This document shows, piece by piece, positions 1-11,437 of a stretch of DNA of 32,094 nt. The notes under the pieces are model-generated. The model was not told the origin of the DNA and made no database searches. It saw nothing but the letters and a program-made list of their open reading frames with translations. Position 1 is the stretch's first letter; each line of letters begins with the position of its first letter. The stretch comes from Spirochaetaceae bacterium (GTDB lineage: Bacteria; Spirochaetota; Spirochaetia; DSM-27196; SLST01), in NCBI GenBank assembly GCA_007694025.1, contig RECL01000221.1, forward strand, positions 1-32,094, read 5' to 3'. Position numbers and translations under genes: made by a program.

Positions 1-483
1 CGATTCGACGCCAACCGTGAGCGTTGGAGCGCGATCGGCGAGGGCCGCCGGGAGCGCGACCGCGAGCACGAAGCCACCGACGACGGCCGCGATCAGGCGT
101 AGCGCAATCATCCGGATCGCGCTGCTTCCGGTCGCCTTGAGAACCGAGATCTCCACCAGGAAGTTGTGCGCGATGAGCGCCATCAACGCGACGATCGTCG
201 TTTCGCGCAGATCAAGAGAGAGTTCGGCCATCACCGCGATCGCCGAGTAGAGGTTCACGAACAGTCCGGTCAGAAAGACAAGCGCGGTCGACCCGGGCAG
301 CGACAGGAGCGCAAACGCCGGCGCCAGAGCACTGCTGATGAAGCCGAGAATCCCGAACCACCGAAGCAGGAAGACCACGAATGAAACCGGCACCATGATC
401 GACAGGAGCCAGACGGTGGTCCGACCGCCCGCCTTCGCTCCGTCGACCGCCGCCCGACCGATGCGCGTGCCGATCGAGCTCAC
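1..483 (-). CDS. Membrane protein, nucleoside-recognition/GATE domain-like (3' part runs off window; GTG start at 483)
   Basis: Manual minus-strand translation VSSIGTRIGRAAVDGAKAGGRTTVWLLSIMVPVSFVVFLLRWFGILGFISSALAPAFALLSLPGSTALVFLTGLFVNLYSAIAVM...; no stop through base 1; hydrophobic, resembles SpmA/SpmB-type Gate proteins. Confidence 0.6.
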   Translation of the reverse strand, partial: MSSIGTRIGRAAVDGAKAGGRTTVWLLSIMVPVSFVVFLLRWFGILGFISSALAPAFALLSLPGSTALVFLTGLFVNLYSAIAVMAELSLDLRETTIVALMALIAHNFLVEISVLKATGSSAIRMIALRLIAAVVGGFVLAVALPAALADRAPTLTVGVES

Positions 484-623
484 GGCACGGTCTCCGGAAC
501 AGGCTCAACGAGCTGCCGCCACCGCGGTTCGGGCCGGACCGCCCACTGCCCGTGCATCGCGTGATGGAACGGGAACCGCCGGTAATCCGGCGCGTCGTCG
601 CCGTTTGGTCGCTGATTCGGCAT
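480..623 (-). CDS. Small protein (47 aa), translationally coupled to the downstream membrane protein (GTGA overlap)
   Basis: MPNQRPNGDDAPDYRRFPFHHAMHGQWAVRPEPRWRQLVEPVPETVP*; stop overlaps the GTG of the next gene; extended -10-like TGgTATAGT 6 nt upstream of ATG. Confidence 0.5.
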   Translation of the reverse strand: MPNQRPNGDDAPDYRRFPFHHAMHGQWAVRPEPRWRQLVEPVPETVP

Positions 624-666
624 TTCACGACTATACCAGCAACCTCGACGACGCGGTATCGCCCGT

Positions 667-695
667 TTGCCTGGGCAGGACTCTGACGCTATATT
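667..695 (+). promoter_or_regulatory. Putative sigma70 promoter of fusA (-35 TTGCCT, 17-bp spacer, -10 TATATT)
   Basis: TTGCCT 667-672, TATATT 690-695, ~100 nt upstream of fusA. Confidence 0.55.
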
Positions 696-705
696 TACGC
701 AGCAT

Positions 706-780
706 TCCATCCGGTCCGCAGGGATGGAGTTCCTCGAATCGTACTGACTTCACGACAACTAGGAAACCCAACGATTCGAG
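706..780 (+). promoter_or_regulatory. Structured fusA leader: two perfect inverted repeats
   Basis: TCCATCC(706-712)/GGATGGA(722-728) and CTCGAATCGT(733-742)/ACGATTCGAG(771-780), just upstream of the SD AGGAAAGG. Confidence 0.5.
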
Positions 781-795
781 ACGAAAGGAAAGGAA

Positions 796-2886
796 ATGGG
801 TGTAGACATCAGGAAGATGCGCAACATCGGTATCAGCGCGCACATCGACTCCGGAAAGACGACGCTGACCGAACGCATTCTCTTTTACTGCGAGAAGATA
901 CACGCGATTCACGAGGTTCGAGGCAAGGACGGCGTCGGCGCCACGATGGACTCGATGGAGCTCGAGCGCGAACGTGGGATCACGATCGCGAGCGCTTCGA
1001 CGAATGTGACGTGGAAAGGGTCCCCGATCAACATCATCGACACGCCCGGACACGTCGATTTCACGATCGAAGTCGAGCGAAGCCTGCGCGTCCTTGACGG
1101 CGCGGTGCTGGTGTTGTGTTCGGTCGGCGGCGTTCAGAGTCAGAGCATCACCGTCGATCGGCAGCTCAACCGGTACAATGTTCCGTTCGTGGCCTTCGTG
1201 AACAAAGCCGACCGGGTCGGAGCGAACCCGCTGCGCGTGCGCGGTCAGCTGCGCGAAAAGCTCGGTCACAACGCCGTGATGCTTCAGCTACCGATCGGAC
1301 TGGAGGACAAGTTCGAGGGTGTTGTCGACCTGGTTGGGATGAAGGCGCTCTACTACGACGGTCCGTCGGGAGAGACCATCCGCTACGAGGAGATCCCGGC
1401 GTCGATGAGCGAGCAGGCCAATGCGTATCACGACGAACTGATAGACGCGGTCAGCCTGTTCAGCGATGAGCTGGCCGAGGCGTACCTTGAAGGGGAGGTC
1501 ACCGAGTCGATGATCCACGACGCAGTCCGCGCCGGCGTACTCCAGCGCGCGCTGACGCCGGTATTCGTCGGTAGTGCGTACAAAAACAAGGGCGTGCAGA
1601 CGCTGCTCGACGCGGTGACCCGCTACCTGCCGTCTCCTCCCGAGGTGACGAATACCGCGCTCGATCTTGACCACGATGAAGCCCCCGTCGAGCTGCACGG
1701 TGATGAGAACGCGAAGACGGTGGCGCTCGCGTTCAAGCTGGAGGACACGAGCTACGGGCAGCTGACGTACATCAGAATCTATCAGGGTACCGTGAAGAAG
1801 GGCGCTGAGCTCTACAACACGCGCAGCCAGCGGAAGTTCAAGGTCGGTCGGCTGATCCGGATGCACGCCAACCATATGGAGGACATCACTGAGGCCGTCG
1901 CCGGCGACATCGTTGCGCTCTTTGGAATCGACTGCGCGTCGGGGGACACCTTCTGCGATCCGTCGCTGAACTACTCGATGACAAGTATGTACGTTCCCAA
2001 CCCGGTCATCAGTCTCGCGGTCAAGCCAAAGGACAAGAAGTCCTCCGACAATATGGCGAAGGCGCTCAACCGCTTCGCCAAGGAGGATCCGACGTTCCGG
2101 ACCCACGTCGATCCTGAGAGTCAGGAAACGATCATCCAGGGCATGGGAGAGCTCCACCTCGACGTCTACGTCGAGCGGATGCGAAGGGAGTACAAGGCCG
2201 AGGTCGAGACCGGAGCGCCGCAGGTCGCGTACCGGGAGACAATCACGCAGCGTGCGGATTTCAACTACACGCACAAGAAACAGACCGGTGGATCCGGGCA
2301 GTTTGGTCGCGTTGCCGGGTACATCGAACCGTCGGAGACCGGTGAGTACGAGTTTGTCAACGAGATAAAAGGCGGCGTGATCCCGACCGAGTATATCCCG
2401 AGCGTCGACAAAGGCTTCCAGCTCGCGCTGCAGAAGGGACCGACGATCGGGTTCCCGATCGTCGGCGTCCGTGCGGCGATCAACGACGGAAGCACGCATG
2501 CGGTCGACTCTTCCGACATGGCGTTCCAGGCGGCAGGCCTTGGTGCGTTCCGGGACGCGTACAAGCGGGCCAGTCCGCAGATTCTGGAGCCGATCATGAA
2601 GGTCGCGGTCGAAGGGCCAACCGAGTACCAGGGCAACGTATTTGCGAGCATCAACCAGCGGAGAGGCATCATCCTCAGCTCGACGGAGGACGGTGCGTTC
2701 AGTGTCGTTGAAGCCGAGGTGCCGCTGAGCGAGATGTTCGGATACTCGACGGTACTCCGAAGCCTTTCGCAGGGAAAGGCCGAGTATACGATGGAGTTTC
2801 TGAAGTACGGGCGTGTCCCGCAGAGTATTGCCGAAGAGCTCGTCAAGAAGTACCAGGATGAGCGCAAAGCCGAAGCGGCGCGGTAG
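796..2886 (+). CDS. fusA: Translation elongation factor G, mtEFG1/spdEFG1-like type
   Basis: [53 protein letters not shown]; 696 aa; [12 protein letters not shown] and [22 protein letters not shown] as in mitochondrial EFG1. Confidence 0.96.
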   Translation: MGVDIRKMRNIGISAHIDSGKTTLTERILFYCEKIHAIHEVRGKDGVGATMDSMELERERGITIASASTNVTWKGSPINIIDTPGHVDFTIEVERSLRVLDGAVLVLCSVGGVQSQSITVDRQLNRYNVPFVAFVNKADRVGANPLRVRGQLREKLGHNAVMLQLPIGLEDKFEGVVDLVGMKALYYDGPSGETIRYEEIPASMSEQANAYHDELIDAVSLFSDELAEAYLEGEVTESMIHDAVRAGVLQRALTPVFVGSAYKNKGVQTLLDAVTRYLPSPPEVTNTALDLDHDEAPVELHGDENAKTVALAFKLEDTSYGQLTYIRIYQGTVKKGAELYNTRSQRKFKVGRLIRMHANHMEDITEAVAGDIVALFGIDCASGDTFCDPSLNYSMTSMYVPNPVISLAVKPKDKKSSDNMAKALNRFAKEDPTFRTHVDPESQETIIQGMGELHLDVYVERMRREYKAEVETGAPQVAYRETITQRADFNYTHKKQTGGSGQFGRVAGYIEPSETGEYEFVNEIKGGVIPTEYIPSVDKGFQLALQKGPTIGFPIVGVRAAINDGSTHAVDSSDMAFQAAGLGAFRDAYKRASPQILEPIMKVAVEGPTEYQGNVFASINQRRGIILSSTEDGAFSVVEAEVPLSEMFGYSTVLRSLSQGKAEYTMEFLKYGRVPQSIAEELVKKYQDERKAEAAR

Positions 2887-2897
2887 CAGGAGAGGGT

Positions 2898-3602
2898 ATG
2901 ATCAAGCAAGAACTCATCAAACGGAGTCCGCTGCGGATTCTCGAACGGAGCATCCACGGGTCGCTCGCGGCCGGAAGCGTCGGTCTGATCGCAGCGCGCA
3001 AGGGCACCGGGAAGACCGCGTGTCTGGTTCACATCGCGACCGATCAGCTGTTTCAGGGCAAGCACGTGATTCACATCAGCTTTGCGTCGCGCACCGATCA
3101 CATCGTCAGCTGGTACGAGGATATCTTCAACGAACTCGCCAGGGCGCTGTCGCTGGAGAACGCGATGGAGATCCACGACGAGCTGATCACTCGGCGAGTC
3201 GTGATGAACTTCAATCAGAAAGGGGTTGGCCCCGAACAGCTCCTGAGGAGCGTTCGCGCGCTGATCGAGGACGGCCAGTTCGCAGCGAACGTTCTTATAG
3301 TCGACGGCTACAGCTTTGAGACTGGTGATCCGGCGCTCGTGGCCGCGATTAAGGCTTTTGCCGCGGAGTCGGGACTCGCGGTCTGGTTCAGCGCGAGCAT
3401 CCACCGCGACGACCCGCGCGTCGACGAGCATGGTATCCCGGCGATCCTGTCGCCGTACCTCGAGTCTGTCGACGTGCTTATCACGCTGCAACCTACCGAG
3501 GACCACATCCGGCTCGATCTCAGGAAGGACTTCGCAAACTACACGCGCGAAGACCTCCACCTGAAACTCGATCCGAAGAGCCTCCTGATCGCCGGCGAGT
3601 AG
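2898..3602 (+). CDS. P-loop NTPase of unknown function (RecA/KaiC-like core)
   Basis: Walker A GLIAARKGTGKTA, Walker B-like NVLIVDGYSF; 11 bp after fusA. Confidence 0.7.
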   Translation: MIKQELIKRSPLRILERSIHGSLAAGSVGLIAARKGTGKTACLVHIATDQLFQGKHVIHISFASRTDHIVSWYEDIFNELARALSLENAMEIHDELITRRVVMNFNQKGVGPEQLLRSVRALIEDGQFAANVLIVDGYSFETGDPALVAAIKAFAAESGLAVWFSASIHRDDPRVDEHGIPAILSPYLESVDVLITLQPTEDHIRLDLRKDFANYTREDLHLKLDPKSLLIAGE

Positions 3603-3630
3603 TCGGCGTGCGCCCGTCGCCGACGAGTAG

Positions 3631-6822
<3,192 letters not shown>

Positions 6823-6857
6823 TCGGGTGCACCGCGACAGAAGAGCGAGGCGAACGG

Positions 6858-7874
6858 ATGGCATTTGAGATCGGCAGAGGCACAAACATCTCCCATTGGC
6901 TGAGTCAGAGCAAGAGCCGCGGCGCGCAGCGGCGTGACTGGTTCACGCGCGCCGACATCGAGCGGATCGCCGGGTGGGGTTTCGACCACATCAGGTTGCC
7001 GATCGATGAGGAGCAGATGTGGGACGAGTCGATGCGGCGCGAAGAGGAGGCGTTCGACTTGCTTGCTGGCGCGATCGACTGGTGCGCGACAAATCGGATT
7101 GCCGTCGTGCTTGATCTTCACATCCTTCGCAGCCACTACTTCAACGATGCCGACGTACCGGCGCTCTACCGCGATGCGGGTGCCCGGGAGCGGTTCGCGG
7201 CGATCTGGTCCGACCTCGCCGGGTTGGTTGACGACGTTCCCGACGACCGCCTGGCGGTCGAACTGCTCAACGAGGCGGTCGCACCGTCGGCTCACGTGTG
7301 GAACGAGACCTGGCGCGTCGCCTACGATGCCGTCCGCGCGCGCTCGGCGACCCGCACGATAGTGCTTGGGTCGAACAACTTCAACAGCTACGATACCGTT
7401 TCGGGTCTGGACGTACCGGCCGACCCCAACCTGATTCTGACGTTTCACTACTACCACCCGATGTTTGTGACCCATCACACCGCGAAGTGGTGGAGACAGG
7501 GCGGATCATACGCCGGACCGATCCGGTATCCGGGGCGGCCGATTCCGGAGTCGCAGCACCGGGCGCTTGAGCATCTGAAGGATGACGGGATAGAGCAGCT
7601 CAACCGCGACTTCGATATCGATGTGATGCGGCGCGATATGGGGCTCCCGCGGAGCGTCGCCGACCGGACCGGCCATCGGCTGTACTGCGGGGAGTTCGGC
7701 TGCTACGAGCACACACCGTCCGATATACGCGAGGCGTGGTACCGGGATGTGGTTGCGGTCTTTTCGGAGCTCGGGATCGCGTGGGCGAACTGGGACTACA
7801 AGGGAAGCTTCGGATTAGTTGATAAGAACGGCCAGGAAACCGGCGTTCGCCGGTGGTTGCTCGAGGAGCGGTAG
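6858..7874 (+). CDS. Glycoside hydrolase family 5 (cellulase-like) protein
   Basis: GRGTNISHWLSQ, DHIRLPIDEEQMW, VVLDLHI, ELLNEAVAP (acid/base), LTFHYYHP, YCGEFGCYE (nucleophile); alternative start 6819 overlaps the GH2 stop (ATGA). Confidence 0.82.
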   Translation: MAFEIGRGTNISHWLSQSKSRGAQRRDWFTRADIERIAGWGFDHIRLPIDEEQMWDESMRREEEAFDLLAGAIDWCATNRIAVVLDLHILRSHYFNDADVPALYRDAGARERFAAIWSDLAGLVDDVPDDRLAVELLNEAVAPSAHVWNETWRVAYDAVRARSATRTIVLGSNNFNSYDTVSGLDVPADPNLILTFHYYHPMFVTHHTAKWWRQGGSYAGPIRYPGRPIPESQHRALEHLKDDGIEQLNRDFDIDVMRRDMGLPRSVADRTGHRLYCGEFGCYEHTPSDIREAWYRDVVAVFSELGIAWANWDYKGSFGLVDKNGQETGVRRWLLEER

Positions 7875-7892
7875 TCTCGCCGGGATGCGCGT

Positions 7893-7915
7893 GGGCCGGA
7901 CACGATGTCCGGCCC
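7893..7915. terminator. Hairpin between convergent genes, possible bidirectional terminator without U-tract
   Basis: GGGCCGGACA-cga-TGTCCGGCCC perfect 10-bp arms. Confidence 0.5.
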
Positions 7916-7930
7916 GCCACGACGTCCGGT

Positions 7931-8521
7931 CTACCAGTTCTCCCGGACGAGTTCGAAGTGCGCCTGCGGGTGCAGACACGCGGGGCAGCTCTTGGGCGCC
8001 TCGGCACCTTCGAAGATGTATCCGCAGTTCATGCACGCCCAGACGGTGCCAGCGTCGCGCTTGAAGACCTTGCCGGTTTCGACGTTTTCGCACAGCTTGT
8101 TGTACCGCTTCTCGTGCTGCTTCTCCGCAACGCAGACCGCGTTGAAGAGTGCAGCGATCTGCGGGAATCCCTCTTCCTTCGCGACCTCGGCGAAGCCCTT
8201 GTAGAGTTCGGTCCACTCGAAGTGCTCACCGGCCGCGGCGTGCTTCAGGTTTTCGACCGTATCGCTGACCGCGCCTTCACCGGCGAAACCTGCCGGGTAC
8301 CCGGCAATGATCTCAACTTCACCGCCCTCAAGGAAGCTGAAGAAGCGCTTTGCGTGCTCCTTCTCCTGGTTCGCGGTCTCTTCGAAGATCGCGGCGATCT
8401 GCTGATATCCCTCTTTGCGGGCCTGCGATGCGCTGTACGTGTAGCGGTTGCGTGCCTGACTCTCACCGGCAAACGCCGCGAGCAGGTTCTTTTCGGTCTT
8501 TGTGCCCTTGACACTCTTCAT
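7931..8521 (-). CDS. rbr: Rubrerythrin
   Basis: NLLAAFAGESQARNRYTYSA, EETANQEKEHAKRFF, C-terminal rubredoxin motif CMNCGYIF...CPAC. Confidence 0.95.
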   Translation of the reverse strand: MKSVKGTKTEKNLLAAFAGESQARNRYTYSASQARKEGYQQIAAIFEETANQEKEHAKRFFSFLEGGEVEIIAGYPAGFAGEGAVSDTVENLKHAAAGEHFEWTELYKGFAEVAKEEGFPQIAALFNAVCVAEKQHEKRYNKLCENVETGKVFKRDAGTVWACMNCGYIFEGAEAPKSCPACLHPQAHFELVRENW

Positions 8522-8587
8522 ATTGTCTCCCTTCGGCGAATGTTGTGACGCGATAGCATCAAACAGTCGCTTGTTGTCTTACCGCTG

Positions 8588-8661
8588 ATTGTACCGCTTG
8601 ATTGAACTTGTTGCAACCTTAAAGCGAATATTATGACAATATTGTGTTTCATATCACAATA
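8588..8661 (-). promoter_or_regulatory. Rubrerythrin promoter with CRP/FNR-geometry palindrome upstream
   Basis: Minus strand -35 TTGCAA (8611-8616), 17-nt spacer, -10 TACAAT (8588-8593); TATTGTG-N8-CACAATA 8640-8661; overlapping AATATT-N5-AATATT 8627-8643. Confidence 0.55.
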
Positions 8662-8675
8662 AAAGATAGAGGAAT

Positions 8676-9341
8676 CTAGCGCGAGCGCGGAACGCCAATG
8701 CGGCGGCATGTCGACTGTAACGGACATCGAGAGCAGAACGGTGAGGTCGGCGTGCACGTTGTCTGACCGAAGCCGACGAGCAGCTCATTGATCTCGATCC
8801 AGTACGCGCGCGGAAGCAGCCGCTGGAGCGCCAGTTCGGTCTGCTCCGGCGTGCGCGTTGCGACCCAACCCTGGCGGTTCGCGATGCGGTGGACGTGCGT
8901 GTCGACACAGATCGCCGGGACGCCGAACCCAAGACCCAGCACAAGGTTCGCGGTTTTTCTTCCGACACCGGGAAGGTCGACGAGCGCGTCAACGTCTTCC
9001 GGGACCGTGCCGTTGTACCGTTCGCACAGGATCGTGCAGACCTCAACGATGTGCCGGCTCTTCGTGTGGTAGAACCCGGCGGGGTAGATCAGATCGGCGA
9101 TCTGCTCGTCACCGAGCGATCGCATCGTGGCCGGGGTTCGTGCAATCGCGAAGAGCCGTTCGGAAGCGGCCAGAGTAACGTCGTCCTTCGTGCGCAGCGA
9201 TATCATCGTGGAGATCAGGATCAGAAACGGGTCGCGCGCAAAACGCGCGATCTGCGAGACCGACGGGAGCTGCATGCGGCTGAGCTCGACGCGCAGCGTC
9301 GCGACGACCGAATCCCACTCGACCGGCGCGGCTCGCCTCAC
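8676..9341 (-). CDS. nth: Endonuclease III
   Basis: LPGVGRKTANLVLG, VDTHVHRIANR, Fe-S cluster CTPTSPFCSRCPLQSTC; GTG start overlaps the upstream stop (GTGA). Confidence 0.94.
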   Translation of the reverse strand: MRRAAPVEWDSVVATLRVELSRMQLPSVSQIARFARDPFLILISTMISLRTKDDVTLAASERLFAIARTPATMRSLGDEQIADLIYPAGFYHTKSRHIVEVCTILCERYNGTVPEDVDALVDLPGVGRKTANLVLGLGFGVPAICVDTHVHRIANRQGWVATRTPEQTELALQRLLPRAYWIEINELLVGFGQTTCTPTSPFCSRCPLQSTCRRIGVPRSR

Positions 9342-10174
9342 TCCTCAGCGGCCGCTTTTTTCGTGGCTTTCTTCGGCTCGGTCTCCAGGCGCGCGAATAC
9401 GAGCTCTTCGACGTCGCTTTTGCCCTTGTTCAGGCTGAACGATACCTCGTCGACGAGCAGCTTCAGCGCGCTGTCGAACAGCTTGCGCTCCAGGATTGGC
9501 AGCTCCTTGACCCGACTGCGGTGATAGAGCGCGCGGACGACCGTCGCGATGTCGTGGATGGTGCCCTGCTTCAGCAGGTCCAGGTTCATCTGGTAGCGCA
9601 TCTTCCAGTCGGCAGGGACCGGCTCAAACTCTTCCGCGATGAGACTCAGCGCCGACGTCGCCTCTTTCTTCGGCACGATCGCCCGAATCCCGAGCTCCTC
9701 GGCCCGATCGACGGGCACGTAAACAGTCATGTCGCTGACTTCCAGGTAGAGCTCGTAGTAGAGCGTGTCCTTGTCGTTGAACTTCTTCTTGAAGATGCGC
9801 TTGATCTGGCCGACGCCCTGGAGCGGGTAGACGACCTGCTCCAGCTCCTGGAAGGCCGTTTCGGGCTTCGCCTTGCTTTTCGCTCGACTCTTCGCCTTTG
9901 GCGCCGACTTGGACGCCGTATCTTTCGACCCGGCCGTCTTGGCCGACGCGCTCTTCGTCGAAGCGCTCTTGGCCACGGTGTCTTTGGACGCCTTGGAACC
10001 CGCGGCTTTTGATCGGGTTGCCGCCGGTTTTTTCGCAGACTTCGCTGAAGACGCCTTCGCCGACGACTTCTTTGCCGGGGTCTTGGCCGGCGATTTCTTC
10101 GATGGCGACCTGGCCGAAGTTTCCTTCGGCTCAGTCGCGGTCGAGTCGGATGTGCCCTTCGTGGTCTGTTTCAT
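9338..10174 (-). CDS. CarD/CdnL-family transcriptional regulator with N-terminal Lys/Ala/Ser-rich histone H1-like tail
   Basis: VVYPLQGVGQIKRI...LYYELYLEVSDMTVYVPVDRAEELGIRAI; N-terminal SPSKKSPAKTPAKKSSAKASSAKSAKKPAATRSK...; ATG 10174 preferred to 10216 because of the -10 at 10182-10187. Confidence 0.88.
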   Translation of the reverse strand: MKQTTKGTSDSTATEPKETSARSPSKKSPAKTPAKKSSAKASSAKSAKKPAATRSKAAGSKASKDTVAKSASTKSASAKTAGSKDTASKSAPKAKSRAKSKAKPETAFQELEQVVYPLQGVGQIKRIFKKKFNDKDTLYYELYLEVSDMTVYVPVDRAEELGIRAIVPKKEATSALSLIAEEFEPVPADWKMRYQMNLDLLKQGTIHDIATVVRALYHRSRVKELPILERKLFDSALKLLVDEVSFSLNKGKSDVEELVFARLETEPKKATKKAAAEE

Positions 10175-10181
10175 CGCTGAC

Positions 10182-10187
10182 AATATA
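10182..10187 (-). promoter_or_regulatory. -10 element TATATT, 7 nt upstream of the carD-like ATG (leaderless candidate)
   Basis: TTCAAA-N17-TATATT-GTCAGCG-ATG on minus strand; no SD. Confidence 0.5.
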
Positions 10188-10246
10188 CACGAAGCGGTGG
10201 TCTCTTTGAAGGCCACCGCGACGAGTGGCGCCCGGCCGCGGTTGCG

Positions 10247-11353
10247 CTACGGAACGAACTGTGTATACGGCAGTCCGCAGCTACGCGCGACCGCCTCGTG
10301 CACGCACGCGCCGTCGTGGGTGTTCAACCCGCGGCGTAGCGGCTCGCTCGCACGCATCGCGTCGTTCAGGCCCGAGCCTGCGATCATCTGTCCGTACGGT
10401 AGCGTCACGCTCGTCAGCGCGATCGTCGAGCTACGCGCGACGGCACCCGGCATGTTCGCGACGCAGTAGTGTACGACGTCGTCGACGATATAGATCGGCT
10501 CATCGTGCGTTGTCGGTCGAGACGTCTCGGCGATCCCGCCCTGATCGATCGCGACATCGACGAGCACAGCGCCTGGCTTCATGAGCTTGAGGTGTTCGCG
10601 CGTGATCAGCCGCGGAGTCGATTCGCCGGGGATCAGCACCGCACCGATCACGATGTCGGCTTCCTTCAGGACGTACTCCAGGTTCGCCTCGGTCGCGTAG
10701 AGCGTGGTGATAGAGCTTCCGAAGATATCGTCCAGGTATGCGAGCCGGCGGGGGTTCACGTCCAGAATCGTGACGTTCGCGCCGATCCCAACCGCGATCT
10801 TGCACGCGTTTGTTCCGACCACCCCGCCGCCGATGATTGCGACCACGCCGCGGGGGACTCCAGGAACGCCACCGAGCAGGATACCCCGACCGCCGAACTC
10901 CTTCTCCAGGTACTTCGCTCCCTCCTGGACGCTCAGGCGACCGGCGATCTCGCTCATTGGGGTCAGGCACGGGAGTGACCGGTCGGGCAGCTCGATCGTC
11001 TCGTACGCGATCGATGAGATTTTGCGTTCCATGAGGTGCTTCGCGAGCGGAACATTCGCCGCCAGGTGCAGGTACGTGTAGAGGATCTGTCCCGGCCGCA
11101 GCAGATCGAACTCGTCCGGTAGCGGCTCCTTGACCTTGACGATCATGTCGGCGTCGGCAAAGACTCGGGCCGCTGTTTCGACGAGCTCGGCGCCCATCGC
11201 GCGGTACTCGTCGTCCGGGTATCCGGACCCGATTCCTGCATTCTGCTCGACGATCACTCGATGTCCGTGGGACACGTAGCTCTTTGCGTCGTGTGGCGTC
11301 ATACCGACACGGTATTCGTGCCGTTTGACCTCTTTGGGTACCCCGATAGTCAT
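10247..11353 (-). CDS. ald: Alanine dehydrogenase
   Basis: IGVPKEVKRHEYRVGMTP, VIVEQNAGIGSGYPDDEY, MSEIAGRLSVQEGAKYLE, GGVPGVPRGVVAIIGGGVVGTNA, YCVANMPGAVARSST. Confidence 0.96.
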   Translation of the reverse strand: MTIGVPKEVKRHEYRVGMTPHDAKSYVSHGHRVIVEQNAGIGSGYPDDEYRAMGAELVETAARVFADADMIVKVKEPLPDEFDLLRPGQILYTYLHLAANVPLAKHLMERKISSIAYETIELPDRSLPCLTPMSEIAGRLSVQEGAKYLEKEFGGRGILLGGVPGVPRGVVAIIGGGVVGTNACKIAVGIGANVTILDVNPRRLAYLDDIFGSSITTLYATEANLEYVLKEADIVIGAVLIPGESTPRLITREHLKLMKPGAVLVDVAIDQGGIAETSRPTTHDEPIYIVDDVVHYCVANMPGAVARSSTIALTSVTLPYGQMIAGSGLNDAMRASEPLRRGLNTHDGACVHEAVARSCGLPYTQFVP

Positions 11354-11359
11354 GCGGCG

Positions 11360-11365
11360 AGTATA
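11360..11365 (-). promoter_or_regulatory. Extended -10-like TGgTATACT, 6 nt upstream of the ald ATG (leaderless candidate)
   Basis: ACGACA-N17-TATACT-CGCCGC-ATG; no SD. Confidence 0.5.
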
Positions 11366-11437
11366 CCAGCAGTCGGCTCAGCTGTCGTCTCGTTTCGACC
11401 GACAATGAGAGAGAATCGTTCGATTTCGGAGGATCGT

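Noticed and set aside
10175-10216. 14-codon extension of the CarD-like protein
   Set aside because: Spans the predicted -35/-10 elements (TTCAAA-N17-TATATT).
11261-11437. 59-codon extension of the secreted coiled-coil protein
   Set aside because: Overlaps the divergent ald gene; SD plus signal peptide support ATG 11438.
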